Of a DNA stretch of 58,844 nt, positions 10,701 through 18,613 are shown one piece after another. How positions within the stretch are numbered: position 1 is the first letter of the stretch; every line of letters starts with the position of its first letter. The position numbers were made by a program, and so were the translations under genes. The stretch covers positions 1-58,844 of the forward strand of contig JASLPY010000025.1 in NCBI GenBank assembly GCA_030744755.1. The letters run 5' to 3'. The stretch is from Kiritimatiellia bacterium (GTDB taxonomy: Bacteria > Verrucomicrobiota > Kiritimatiellia > UBA8416 > JADHWI01). The notes below the pieces were generated by a model. That model searched no databases. It was not told the origin of the DNA and worked only from the letters and a program-made list of their open reading frames with translations.

Positions 10701-11113
10701 GGCGAAAGTTCCGGACGCTGCGCAGCCCCAAAGTGGAATTCGATTTCCACTGGAAGAGCGGCGTTCCAGTGCGGGCCAAGGCCATTGTTAAGACAGCCGA
10801 TACGCTGTTCGTGGCAGGGCCGGAGGACGTCCTCGACGAAGAAAGAGTCTTCCAGGATGCGCGCAGCGGAGAAAACCGGGAGTCGCTCCAGAAGCAGAAC
10901 GAACTGATCAATTCCCGAAAGGGCGGAAACCTCCTGGCGGTTTCTGTGCGGGACGGCTCCACGCAACAGACGGTCGACCTCGAATCGCAACCCGTCTGGG
11001 ACGGTATGGCGGTGGCCTACGGCAGGCTGTTCATGTGCTGCAGGGACGGATCGGTGGTCGCCTTCAAGGGCGGGCAACCATTCGAAGATCCGGAGCCTGA
11101 CCAGGGGAAGTAA
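4796..11113 (+). CDS. Double sulfatase / SAM-like / PQQ-propeller fusion protein
   Basis: 2105 residues from ATG 4796, preceded by aaggaat; the frame is open further upstream, but this start gives a signal peptide (residues 1-21). Sulfatase 1 (about 27-510) has the formylglycine motif C88-S-P-T-R92 and the metal motifs LVDDMG and GDNGGD. Sulfatase 2 (about 524-945) has C573-G-P-S-R577, GKWHL and TSDNGGY. A basic linker (RGRGRKKAKPSR) leads to a class I SAM-methyltransferase-like fold (about 985-1095: VVHLNCGEG, VQGLDTD, ILRVLTPRG). A PQQ-like propeller (about 1110-2095) ends the chain. Family sulfatases are about 450-600 residues and single-domain, so this is a genuine long fusion with no stop inside. 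The SAM-like/PQQ half is a paralogue of the free gene at 24643-27786. Predicted exported; predicted to remove sulfate from a glycan. Substrates are unknown. Confidence 0.85.
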   Translation: MKVMTVAVIGMLIVPFMGMAAETTQPRPNIILFLVDDMGLMDTSVPMLTDKGRKPQRHPLNDWYRTPNMERLAKQGVRFGNFYSHNVCSPTRVSILSGQNAARHGATDWIAPFSNNGGSHKPPKWDWEGLTPEEVALPRALKRAGYRTIHVGKGHVTPANRPGANPINLGFDVNIAGSDIGAPASYYGKNGYGKGSNPRAIARPIPGLEKYHGTDTFLTEALTLEAKTEVDKALAAEKPFFLYMSHYAVHSPFNSDPRFAANYKDGKVNGASKAYATLIEGMDKSLGDLMDHLQDKGVAEKTLILFLGDNGGDAPLAGTDDISSSAPLRGRKGSKWEGGVRVPFIAAWAKPDTNNPWQRRMPISSNSIRKEIGICYDLFPTIASLAGATVPADHKVDGRDLTVLLAGKSDPGHRNAFLNHYPHPRRGESHYFTTWRSGDWKVIYEYLKQVNQRYSLYDLANDPSESNNLATENPDQLRKMMQGMVRELESMDAVYPVKDGRVFKPVIPQGKKSQDPPPVVSVSKPNILFILVDDMGWRDLACYGHEVHETPNIDKLATGGMRFTDAYAACPICGPSRAAIMTGRFPSTSGFVDNYVSETRNGILQRTQERSHLELEAVTLAESLQAGGYQTGFLGKWHLTNNDETHLPTDQGFDVNIAGGWKGHPRDGFFSPYSLAHLEDGPKGEYLTDRLTTEAIGVLDQFSKNDAPWLLYMSYYTVHAPFHSKPEKTKKYAAKKAKNPAYGGMMESMDENIGRILSWLDEKGLRENTVIFFTSDNGGYRPATDNAPLRGHKGDLYDGGIRVSCIIEGSGVGKGAVCDTPIHGVDFYATLLEMAGMPKQPEIAPDSVSLVPLLKGNTVFDRGPMFWHYPVAKPLTPLSEPGSVVRDGDWKYLYFYSDGRSELYNLKEDIGETKNLIDKMPEKAAAMKALLDAKLIEHSALIPETGGVPLKRGRGRKKAKPSRAASTALVSPVKAGTKTGVVDWENTSFGDRPGPFVVHLNCGEGIETVKLLEQDELVVQGLDTDRSTIDAARTSASARKDYAKRITFGWFDGKHLPFIDNSVNSIVASGECQVASDEILRVLTPRGVARINGKEIVKPWPSDIDEWTHHMHGPDNNRVSRDTRLAPPLSHLQWTVGPRYTRHHEHMSSFQAMVSARGKVFYIIDQGLKDSVLLPSDWNLVARDAFNGIELWRKTLPHWFNHMWPFKSGPVVVTRRLVVKDDRLFAALEMGGGISVLDANTGALLHELPGTEGAEEIIVEGELLFVVHRQWLTKADKYNVTTKVTNGGTAGRMTKDFSWNAAAGRQQVTAFDLATRKQLWQKEIPIAPFGLGAREGSLYIFDGEQALSLKADSGQVNWTSPKVSNARAQFSTGAGCNLVCGEERILLGSAAGRNMVALSAKDGTIVWQAAQYTSGRHSPKDLFLIDGTAWTAATFGSSMTLPGVPSTANRKSGKITGYNLDDGKIVADFFTDSDVYIMNSRCHMSCATDNYLITSRTGAELVSITDKKWNLHHWLRGACLYGMMPANGILYAPPNPCGCYTQSSLDGFNAVTGYNPKWKQVVQERQGPAFVRGASYSNVPDLRSRGRQTVDVAGTSALSPDLHRLATAATKKFQAGEKTQSGHDEPDAWPVYRHDNKRSGSIPVEVALPLAVKWRAQGYDNLTSLVVANGRCIFAEKDRHTAHCLDATSGKPQWSYVAGGRIDSPPAISGDSLYFGCADGWLYRLLLSTGELVWKRRIAPADLSLFDHGQPASAWPLSGSVLVQDGKVYCVAGRSLFLDDGMRLTVVDAESGEVLKENIMDGRDPNTGEDMHKHVAMQNMPVALPDLLSSDGKNLYMLSQQFDLEGKRTHIKNSAWDDDIEIGIGREHLFCPTGFLDDNWFHRSYWVYGNSFLEGCSMPSGGWFEISRISPSGKMLCFDDTTVYGYGQFPEYSKWSTPLRYSLFSVNNKPKSHKPGVPDEELRKTRPNWRKFRTLRSPKVEFDFHWKSGVPVRAKAIVKTADTLFVAGPEDVLDEERVFQDARSGENRESLQKQNELINSRKGGNLLAVSVRDGSTQQTVDLESQPVWDGMAVAYGRLFMCCRDGSVVAFKGGQPFEDPEPDQGK
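7994..8028. repeat. Five heptads (TGGCGAG-type) inside the fusion gene
   Basis: tggcgag occurs three times in a seven-base register with two variant units (tgtcagg, tgatgag). It lies inside the SAM-like domain and codes for VASGECQVASDE. The paralogous protein has a different sequence of the same length here (VADKGTRVTEKE), so the local protein length is unchanged. Confidence 0.5.
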
Positions 11114-11369
11114 GTGCTATGAGAATGCGAGTTAGAACACGGAACCGATGCACTCGGCGTCATCTGCGCGCGCGAGCAGGGAGTTCGTTACAGCTCAAAT
11201 AGAGCATGATTTCTTTCTTCTAAGCCACCACTGGACTGCAGATATTGACGTAAACGACTCTAACAGAGAGAGTTATCGTGTCGAATGCACGTTAGGCCTC
11301 CTCTTTGAACAGCCCGGAGGGCCGTTCTACTTTGGAGGCATGACCTGGAACCCAGTTTCCGCACAGAAA

Positions 11370-14300
11370 CTATCTGACGATGAGCTTCGTACCGGTCGGC
11401 ACGACGGACTGTATCGTCAGCGGATCCGAGAGGGCGTAGACCGAGAAGCTAGTTGTAGCGTCAGCGTTGTACTGCACCATCCAGTGGGCACCGGCATCAA
11501 ACGATTCTCCCGTGGTCACCTTCGGAGAGGTCTCGCTTGAGCCGCCGAGAACACGCTCGCCGGGGTCGCCGGTTCCTCGTCCCGTGCCGTCGGTATCCGA
11601 GCCTCCAAATATCCGTGTACTGCGGAGCTCACCATTCTCATCCAGTATGAGAGGCGCATCGATGTCGTTATTCCACAGGTCGTTGTTGTCGTCTGCGATC
11701 TTGGTGCCCCCGTCCATGAGGAAGATCGCCACGCCGGCCCCGTCCGCGCCGGGATTGGTCCCGGTGTTGTCTCTTGCGTCAACGGCTGCGGTCGAACCGA
11801 TCACTTTCCACGTGCCGGCGCCGTGTCCGGCTGCGTCGGCGAGGCCTTGGACAAAATCGTTGTAGGTGTTTATGACGGACGACGTCGCCTGGGTTCCAGC
11901 GCTGCTGACAAAGGCGAGGCGATATTGGTCCCCGACTGCCCATTCAAGACCCGTGGCAGGGTTGATCCCGCCGTTGGCCCAGGGCTTCAGGATTCTCAAT
12001 TCACCCTTCCAGCGCGGCAGGGGCTGGACGGTGAGGGTGTCGTCATCAGCCACCGCGGTCACCAGTGCATTACCGAACAGGTCTTCGATCGCGGCTCCCG
12101 ACACGATCTGCAGCTGCAGCGAGCCGGTCCCGGTTGCCATCACGACAACCTGATACTCCACATCGCTCGTCTGGGTGATGCTGTCAACCGTGATTTCTCC
12201 CGGGAAAGCGTTATCAAAGTCATTCGTCGTGGGATCAGGAGTCACTGGCTCGGTGAAGGTTATGGTGTATGTCACCGGCTGCCCCGGGTAGACCGGACCG
12301 CCTCCCTGGTCGTCCTCGAACGTGACCGTAGGGGGAGTGCTGTCAGGAGGGGCGTTGGTCACAGTCAGAATGCCGTCACCGGCGATCCACTCGAATTCGT
12401 AGTCGACCCCTCCCAGCCCGATCCTTGCATAGGTTCCGGTCGGATAGGGATTGCCGTCGAATCTGAGCAGATTCACCGTGTCGTCGGCATTCATTCTCAG
12501 TTTTTCGCCGCCAAATCCGGCCTTGGTTGCTCCTGGGCCATTAAGAGAGAGTGTGGCAACGTCACCCACGGCATCGGCTGCATCAATCCGAAGGGATGTG
12601 CCTGCGGGGAGAGTCACATCTCCGGTCCCCAACGAACCTGTGGCATCGGCCTCAATCCCGTCGTTGTTCCCGCCGGCCACCACCAGCCCGCCACTCCAGT
12701 CAGAAGACAGCGTCGGGTTTCTGTTATTGCCTGCGATTTTGAACAGACCGTTGTTGCCAGGGCCCTGCAGGGTCAGCGTATTGGTGCCACCGTCCACGGT
12801 CGGGAAGGTATGAGTTCTGTGGTGACTCTCGGTCGACGTACTGTTTATCCGGGCGTTTCCGGTCAGTACAAGCGCCGGGAAGGTGACGTTGTTTTTCATG
12901 TTCAGCGTGATCACTGAATCGGCATTCATGATAATCGTGTTGGTGCCCAGGGAATTCAGGCTATTGGGAACGTTCTGGCTGTGTCCTGCACCGATCATCA
13001 ACGTGGCAGAATCCCTCAGTGTCAGAGTGCCGGAGTACTCGGGCGTCGAGTTATTGTAGACCGTTGCCGCTACCCCGTTACTGACAATGCCGTTTTCCAA
13101 CCCCACCGGCGCGTGCCCCAGGGTCCAGTTACCGCCCGTGTTCCAGCTGTCGTTTCCGCCGGTCGCGCTGACCATCGTATTATCCGGGTCCAGCGTCGTG
13201 AAGTTTGTAACAGCAGACCAGGCATCCGCGACCTCATTGGTGACGTAGCAGCTGTAGTAATACGTCGTGAGAGGCATAAGTCCGGACAAGTTCTCGGCGA
13301 ACGGCTCCCCCTGGAGGACGGAACCGATGGACTCCACGTTCTGCCAGTGACCCGTACTAGACGTTCCCACATCATTGGTCCCCCAACAGATGTACGCATC
13401 CGCAACACCGCCTGTCGTCAGCTCACCGTTCAGGTTTGCAATGAACCCGAAGACGTCGGTTGCCCCGCCTGCATTGTCGACACCTGGAGCGCTTGCCGTA
13501 GTGAAGCTTGCATTCGGGTCGGCCCAGATGTTGGTCGCCGCGTTGGAAGCGAGCATCGTGTAGTAGTAGGTCGCGCCGCTGGTCAATGAGCTGACAGAAT
13601 GGCTGACCGACTGCCCCATCACGTTCGTGAACGAGCCGATTGCCGCGTTTGAAGCCGTTCCGTCGCCCAGCCAGTCCGCGGCATCGACGTTGTTGCTCGC
13701 ACTCCAGTACAGGGTCACGTTAAACACCGCCTGGGCCGCGTCCAGCGTCCCAACCAGGTCCGCGGTCGTTGCCCCGATGTTCTCCGCTCCATCGTTGGTG
13801 ATGCCGACGTTCGCCAGCGCAGCCCCTTCCCGGTTGGCCAGCGCATACATGTGGAAGGTGTTGCCGCCAGCGGCGGGGGTAATGCTGAAGTCCTGCGTTG
13901 TATCAGTGGCCTCGTAGACATAGGAAATGGTGATGCCATTGTTGTTGCCAAAGATATCCTGATCGAGGTACAGACTTTCGCCTCCCGACAGGAATGTCTG
14001 AAACCTGCCTGAGGCCTCCCACCCTGCGCTGAAAAACGTTGCCTTGTAGCGCGTACCAATCGTCAGGCCGGAGAGCTGGACTGTTCGCGGGTTGCCGTTG
14101 TAAACAAACTCTTCAGCAAGATCCTCGCTGACGCCGGTGACGTTTACATCATCGTCATTGCCCCAATTGTTCTGTCCGCCACCTATGCTCCATCCGGTTC
14201 CAGACGCTGCGAACGAATACGTGAAAGGAACACCGTTGACGGTAACGCCGGCGTGATTGTCACCGAAGCTGTGCGCTGCCGTGTAAATATAGTCGTTGGT

Positions 14301-16445
14301 GATTCCCGAATCGGCATCACTCGTCCAATTCGTGTAACTCCATCCAAGCGTTTCACCTCCAAGCTGCGGCAACGGTGTCGTGAACGTCGCCGCGTCCGAC
14401 CAAGCCTTGCCGGCGCTGTTCGTGACATAGACGCGATAGTCATATTCGACCCCGTAGTACAGGTCAGAAACTGTGTTAGAGAAGGTTACGCCCTGGTTGA
14501 TCGGGCCCCCTGACACGCAATGATCCCAGCCGCCCGTACTGACCGTGCCGCCATCAACGGCCCCCCAACAGATGTATGCATCCGCGAAACCACCCGCGGT
14601 CAGCTCACCGCGTAACGTGGCCATGCCGCCGCCCATGTTCGTGGCCCCACCACCGAGGCCGACCGCCGGCTGTGCCTCCGGACCCGTTGTCACGAAGTTC
14701 CCGCTCGGGCTGGCCCATGTGTCGGCGGCATCGTTGGTTCCACGGAACCTGTAGTAGTACTGGGTGGTCGCGTCCAACCCTGCCGCCGTATGGCTGAGGT
14801 TGGTGGATGCCACGTTTGTCCAGGAACCCAGGTACATGGAATTGCTCCAGGCCGCGGGATTGTTTGTTCCATCCGTCGGGCCCCAGTACACCCATACATC
14901 CGCATTCGTGGTCGCCACTTCGAGGGTGGTGTTGAATGTGGCCGAGTTGCTGCTGATGCCGGACACGCCCAGATCGATCAACGTGATGGGCACGTAAGTA
15001 GCACACAGGACAACGTCGTCGAAATCAGTTTCGACGTCCGCTAGGGCGAGCAGCCTTATTTGCAGCTGTTCCCCCAACAGACCCGAGTGCGTCGGGTCGT
15101 AGGCATAGGTGACAGTGGACGTTGCGAATGTCTCCGTCGCGACGGTTACGGTATTGCTGTCTTCCGCAAGCAACGTTCCACCGTTCGTCGCCGTGCCACC
15201 GGCCAGGAGCTGCACCTGATAGCCTCCGAACGTGTAGTCCGGATTGTTACCGACAACGACACTGAGCGCGTAGGTCATGCTGGCCTGGAACGTAGAGGGC
15301 AAGACCTGCGCAAAGCCGCCGGCACCGTCGTCCTGGAAGCCGACGTTTTCACCCTCGGGTGCGTTGCCTCCGTATTCCGTGCCAATATCCCATACCCCGA
15401 TGCTCGCATTGACGCCGTGGGACTCCCAACCTACGACTGAATAGGCATAGGTGTCATCGGCAATCGCCGGCTCCTCGAAACCGGGGTTTGCAATCCAGAG
15501 GCAACCCGTCGGTGGTGTGGCGAAGCTCCAGCTCACACCGTACCAGATGTCGTCCGTGGCATTGGTGCCGCGGAACCTGAAGAAGTACGTCGTATCTGCT
15601 GCCAGTCCGCCGACCGCGAAACTGACGTTGGTCGAGGCCAGGTTCGTCCAGGAGCCCACGTACGCCGAATTGGTCCATGCCGCGGGGTTGTTCGTTCCGT
15701 CCGTCGGCCCCCAGTGCACGCACACATCGGCATTCGTGGTCGAGGCTTCGAGCGTGGCGTTGAGTGTGGCCGATGAGTCGGTAATATCAGACGCACCGAG
15801 ATCAGAAAAGGTGATCGCGGCGTCGCTAAGGTTTGTAACCGTGAGCTGGACGTCGTCAAAGTTCACCTGGGAGGCGTTAACGTTGTCCGCCACGAGTAGC
15901 CGAATCTCCAGGGGCAGGCCAAGTTGGGCGGGGGAGGAGCCAGAGAGGTAGGTCAGCGTGGCATTGGTCCAGACGGTATCATCTGCGGGCGAATTCGCGG
16001 TGTCTTCGGCCAAAATGACGCCATTGGCCACCAGCTGGAGGCGGTAGTCGGCGGCAGGACCCGAAGAATTGTAGGCATAGGGGTTGCCAACCAGCGCACT
16101 GAGATCGTACTGCTTGTCCGCTTCAAGAGTCTCGGAAAGAGTCTGCCTCAACCCGACGTCAAAGCCAGTGTAGCATAGACCAAACGCGACGTTCGTGCCC
16201 TCCGGAGCATTACCACTGTATCCGTAGGCAGCATTGGGATTTATCGCGCCGGCGTCACCACCCGCGTAGTCATTCCAAGCCGCATCGCCGGATGGCTCCG
16301 TGTACCCTTCAACCCACCCCGTGGGCGCGGTGTTGGTGGATCCGTCTGCAAGTATGTCTGTCTCGAAACCTGGGTTAACAATTGTAATCGACGCCGCCCC
16401 AGCCGGTCCGGCAATCACCCCCAATACCATCGCGATCAGGCTCAC
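11370..16445 (-). CDS. Giant secreted Fn3-like / beta-strand surface protein
   Basis: 1691 residues from a GTG at 16445. The N-terminus is a signal sequence (SLIAMVLGVIAGPAGAA). Two 'NPGFE' ligand-binding-like beta domains are visible (starting near residues 23 and 318). They alternate with fibronectin-III-like modules carrying phrases such as VYWGPTDGTNNPAAW and TYFFRFRGTN. Later come a further beta-sandwich module and an autotransporter-associated strand-repeat-like region (about 1170-1400). A Ca-rich-looking module with YRLAFVSSAGTQ and FLMDGGTK lies near the end. It is Asn/Thr/Asp rich, as expected of an outer surface or polysaccharide-binding protein. The GTG start leaves a poor signal n-region; a Shine-Dalgarno and an ACG seven codons upstream suggest the original start was there. 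The chain stops abruptly (TGTKLIVR) with no sorting signal, so it may be truncated. It lies downstream of two sulfatase genes on the same strand. Confidence 0.75.
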   Translation of the reverse strand: MSLIAMVLGVIAGPAGAASITIVNPGFETDILADGSTNTAPTGWVEGYTEPSGDAAWNDYAGGDAGAINPNAAYGYSGNAPEGTNVAFGLCYTGFDVGLRQTLSETLEADKQYDLSALVGNPYAYNSSGPAADYRLQLVANGVILAEDTANSPADDTVWTNATLTYLSGSSPAQLGLPLEIRLLVADNVNASQVNFDDVQLTVTNLSDAAITFSDLGASDITDSSATLNATLEASTTNADVCVHWGPTDGTNNPAAWTNSAYVGSWTNLASTNVSFAVGGLAADTTYFFRFRGTNATDDIWYGVSWSFATPPTGCLWIANPGFEEPAIADDTYAYSVVGWESHGVNASIGVWDIGTEYGGNAPEGENVGFQDDGAGGFAQVLPSTFQASMTYALSVVVGNNPDYTFGGYQVQLLAGGTATNGGTLLAEDSNTVTVATETFATSTVTYAYDPTHSGLLGEQLQIRLLALADVETDFDDVVLCATYVPITLIDLGVSGISSNSATFNTTLEVATTNADVWVYWGPTDGTNNPAAWSNSMYLGSWTNVASTNLSHTAAGLDATTQYYYRFRGTNDAADTWASPSGNFVTTGPEAQPAVGLGGGATNMGGGMATLRGELTAGGFADAYICWGAVDGGTVSTGGWDHCVSGGPINQGVTFSNTVSDLYYGVEYDYRVYVTNSAGKAWSDAATFTTPLPQLGGETLGWSYTNWTSDADSGITNDYIYTAAHSFGDNHAGVTVNGVPFTYSFAASGTGWSIGGGQNNWGNDDDVNVTGVSEDLAEEFVYNGNPRTVQLSGLTIGTRYKATFFSAGWEASGRFQTFLSGGESLYLDQDIFGNNNGITISYVYEATDTTQDFSITPAAGGNTFHMYALANREGAALANVGITNDGAENIGATTADLVGTLDAAQAVFNVTLYWSASNNVDAADWLGDGTASNAAIGSFTNVMGQSVSHSVSSLTSGATYYYTMLASNAATNIWADPNASFTTASAPGVDNAGGATDVFGFIANLNGELTTGGVADAYICWGTNDVGTSSTGHWQNVESIGSVLQGEPFAENLSGLMPLTTYYYSCYVTNEVADAWSAVTNFTTLDPDNTMVSATGGNDSWNTGGNWTLGHAPVGLENGIVSNGVAATVYNNSTPEYSGTLTLRDSATLMIGAGHSQNVPNSLNSLGTNTIIMNADSVITLNMKNNVTFPALVLTGNARINSTSTESHHRTHTFPTVDGGTNTLTLQGPGNNGLFKIAGNNRNPTLSSDWSGGLVVAGGNNDGIEADATGSLGTGDVTLPAGTSLRIDAADAVGDVATLSLNGPGATKAGFGGEKLRMNADDTVNLLRFDGNPYPTGTYARIGLGGVDYEFEWIAGDGILTVTNAPPDSTPPTVTFEDDQGGGPVYPGQPVTYTITFTEPVTPDPTTNDFDNAFPGEITVDSITQTSDVEYQVVVMATGTGSLQLQIVSGAAIEDLFGNALVTAVADDDTLTVQPLPRWKGELRILKPWANGGINPATGLEWAVGDQYRLAFVSSAGTQATSSVINTYNDFVQGLADAAGHGAGTWKVIGSTAAVDARDNTGTNPGADGAGVAIFLMDGGTKIADDNNDLWNNDIDAPLILDENGELRSTRIFGGSDTDGTGRGTGDPGERVLGGSSETSPKVTTGESFDAGAHWMVQYNADATTSFSVYALSDPLTIQSVVPTGTKLIVR

Positions 16446-16463
16446 TGCAAGCGAACGAGTCTT

Positions 16464-16521
16464 CGTCTGGAACCTCCCATTTTACGGCCCCAGTATCGCA
16501 CTGTCCGCCTTGAATGCACAA
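16464..16521 (-). promoter_or_regulatory. Possible sigma70 promoter, RBS and ACG start of the surface protein
   Basis: On the minus strand, TTGTGC (16521-16516) is followed after 18 bases by GATACT (16497-16492). A GGAGG ribosome site (16477-16473) then lies six bases before an ACG codon (16466-16464). Translating from this ACG adds TKTRSLA to the protein and gives a normal positively charged signal peptide. An in-frame TAA lies just upstream, so no ATG start is available. Either a rare ACG start or a mutated ATG is implied. Confidence 0.4.
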
Positions 16522-16574
16522 GAGCTTTTACCGCAGTGGTACGTTTCTGTAGCGAGAGCGTTTGGCATGGGGCA

Positions 16575-16620
16575 CTGGAATCGGCCTGCTGCGACACGCA
16601 GCGCAACAAGCCAATTCCAG
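16575..16620. repeat. Imperfect palindrome upstream of the surface-protein gene
   Basis: ctggaatcggcctgctgcg pairs with cgcagcgcaacaagccaattccag, with mostly C/T differences that still allow G-U pairs in RNA. It sits between the sulfatase stop (16662) and the promoter-like site of the surface-protein gene. It could be a terminator-like hairpin without a T-run, or another scattered repeat. Confidence 0.45.
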
Positions 16621-16661
16621 CGGCCGCTTCGGCGCAGGCTTCGCCAATCCTGAGAGGCACT

Positions 16662-18611
16662 TCATCTGTCAAAGCTCCATCCCTGGATGATCTCTCCGGA
16701 GCTGTGCTTTAACCTGATCCAGTCGATCTCCATTTTGCCCGGGCTGGTAGAAGGATCAATGCGCACAGTGAGGAGTCGCTTCGCCGGGATATCGATCTCA
16801 TGCTCGTGCCATGCCCCGTCATGTGTCAGCGGAAATGGTATGGAGACTGGACGGGGTCCGGCCTTCTCCCAGTATTTCACCTCGCTCCTTCCGGAACTCG
16901 TCGATTTTATTCTGAGATGAAGTCTGTAGGGGCCGCCGGCAGCCGCATGGAATTTCTTTTGCGCTGTAAGATAAGGGTCGCCTCCTTCACTCTCGACAAA
17001 CAGCGTTCCTTTCCCTCCCTTGAGTCTTGCCGTACCACCGGCAATCCAGCCGCCAACTACACCGCCGGGTTTACGGCCAGGTTTCGCAGAAGGTTTTGCA
17101 GCGGGTTTATGTCTCGCCGCCGGTACGCCGATTTGTTCGGGATGATACTGATTCGGATCAAAGCCCGGATTGGGCCGCGGAACAACCGCTTTTGAGTCCT
17201 TAATGTGATTCTCGATCATCCGGTCAAGCATCTGGACCTTTTCCGGATGCAGCGCTGCCAGGTTGTTCTTTTCGCCTATGTCTTTGGCGAGATTGTAGAG
17301 CCTGTAATCGTGCGCGCCGTTTTCGCCCTCATGGAAGATACGGATCAACTTCCAGTCCCCGGAATGGACCGACATGGAGGGGGGAAGCCAGTCCGGCACC
17401 GGTGGTGCGTGCGGGAAGTAGGTAAAGATGCCTTTGCGGTCCAGTTTTCCGCCTTCGAGCGCCGGCCTGATATCGATGCCGTCGACCTCGTGGTTCCCCG
17501 GGAGATCGATTCCGAGCCCGTTCAGCAGCGTCGGGTAGAAGTCGGATGCCTGAATTATCTCATCGCTACGGCTTCCGGGATTGGTAAGGCCTGGCCAGAC
17601 CACGATGCAAGGGACACGAATGCCGCCTTCATACATTGTTGCCTTGCCGCCGCGCAACGGGGCATTGCTCGTGGGCGTAACATTCCCGTCGTCCTCGATC
17701 CTGTTGTACATGTTGCCGCCGTTGTCCGAGATAAAAACGATCACTGTTTTCTCGGCAACGCCCTTTTCGTCCAGTACATCGAGCAGAGAACCGACAGCAT
17801 CATCCAGTGAATGTACCATCGCCGCATAGGTCGGGGATCTCTGCGGGTTCTTTGGGTCAATCTTTTTGCGGTATTCTTCGATCAGCTCCTTCTTGGCATC
17901 AAACGGTGCGTGGACCGAAAACTGCCAGTAGTTCATGAAGAACGGCTTTCCCGCAGGGAGGGATCTCAACCACCCTACGGCCTCTTCCGCCATGCGATCC
18001 TCAATGTGCTCCCCGGGATGGTTGGCTTTGAAGTTCTTGAATCTCCATGGCGCGACATAACTCCCGGCGGGGCCTGGGCCCGGATGGTGCGGAATATCAA
18101 CGTCGAAACCATGCTGTAGCGGGCTGTAAGGCTTCGGGCCGAGATGCCATTTGCCGAAATGCGCCGTTTGATAGCCGACCTTCCTGATCAGCTTCACAAG
18201 ACTAGGATAGGCCGTGTCGAGCCGGGTGACCGAGTGAACAATCAACGCCTTGGATCCGGGCTTTGCCCGCTCATTCAGCACCGGTTTCATTCGCACCGTC
18301 GGCAAGTGATGCCCCGGAGATGTGGAACCGTGACGGGCTGGAGTCTGCCCGGTCAGGATGCTGGCGCGCGTGGGCGAGCACAGCGGACTGTTGGAATAGG
18401 CCCTTGTAAAGGTCATGCCACGTTTGGCCAGCCGCTCCAGGTGCGGTGTCTGATAGAAATCCGTCGTGCCATACAGCGTGGTGTCACTGTAGCCGAGATC
18501 ATCAGCCAGGATGAAGATCACGTTCATCGGCTTCTCAGCGGCAAGCGCCACCCCGGAAACCAACGCCGGCATGATCAAGGCTGCAAGCATTGAAGTTGTT
18601 CTCTTACGCAT
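16662..18611 (-). CDS. Exported sulfatase (type I, formylglycine-dependent)
   Basis: 649 residues from ATG 18611; a TTG two codons upstream overlaps the previous stop and is less likely. A signal peptide ([20 protein letters not shown]) precedes a sulfatase domain (about 27-500). Visible motifs are [14 protein letters not shown], the modification motif C78-S-P-T-R82, GKWHLG and FISDNGGN with [10 protein letters not shown]. The last 130 residues form a separate beta-sandwich-like module ([29 protein letters not shown]). This may bind glycan and is not part of the usual 450-550-residue catalytic domain. The upstream sulfatase stop is at 18614, leaving only two bases between the genes, so the two are probably translated from one transcript. 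Predicted to hydrolyse sulfate esters of a glycan outside the cytoplasm; the substrate cannot be read from sequence. Confidence 0.88.
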   Translation of the reverse strand: MRKRTTSMLAALIMPALVSGVALAAEKPMNVIFILADDLGYSDTTLYGTTDFYQTPHLERLAKRGMTFTRAYSNSPLCSPTRASILTGQTPARHGSTSPGHHLPTVRMKPVLNERAKPGSKALIVHSVTRLDTAYPSLVKLIRKVGYQTAHFGKWHLGPKPYSPLQHGFDVDIPHHPGPGPAGSYVAPWRFKNFKANHPGEHIEDRMAEEAVGWLRSLPAGKPFFMNYWQFSVHAPFDAKKELIEEYRKKIDPKNPQRSPTYAAMVHSLDDAVGSLLDVLDEKGVAEKTVIVFISDNGGNMYNRIEDDGNVTPTSNAPLRGGKATMYEGGIRVPCIVVWPGLTNPGSRSDEIIQASDFYPTLLNGLGIDLPGNHEVDGIDIRPALEGGKLDRKGIFTYFPHAPPVPDWLPPSMSVHSGDWKLIRIFHEGENGAHDYRLYNLAKDIGEKNNLAALHPEKVQMLDRMIENHIKDSKAVVPRPNPGFDPNQYHPEQIGVPAARHKPAAKPSAKPGRKPGGVVGGWIAGGTARLKGGKGTLFVESEGGDPYLTAQKKFHAAAGGPYRLHLRIKSTSSGRSEVKYWEKAGPRPVSIPFPLTHDGAWHEHEIDIPAKRLLTVRIDPSTSPGKMEIDWIRLKHSSGEIIQGWSFDR

Positions 18612-18613
18612 AT

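Noticed and set aside
11148..11540. 130-codon plus-strand open frame at the end of the surface-protein gene
   Set aside because: It overlaps the 3' end of the giant gene antisense and matches no family; the gene-free part (11114-11369) shows no other convincing feature.
11823..12917. 364-codon plus-strand open frame
   Set aside because: Antisense to the giant surface protein; the minus frame has clear modular repeats, so this is a shadow.
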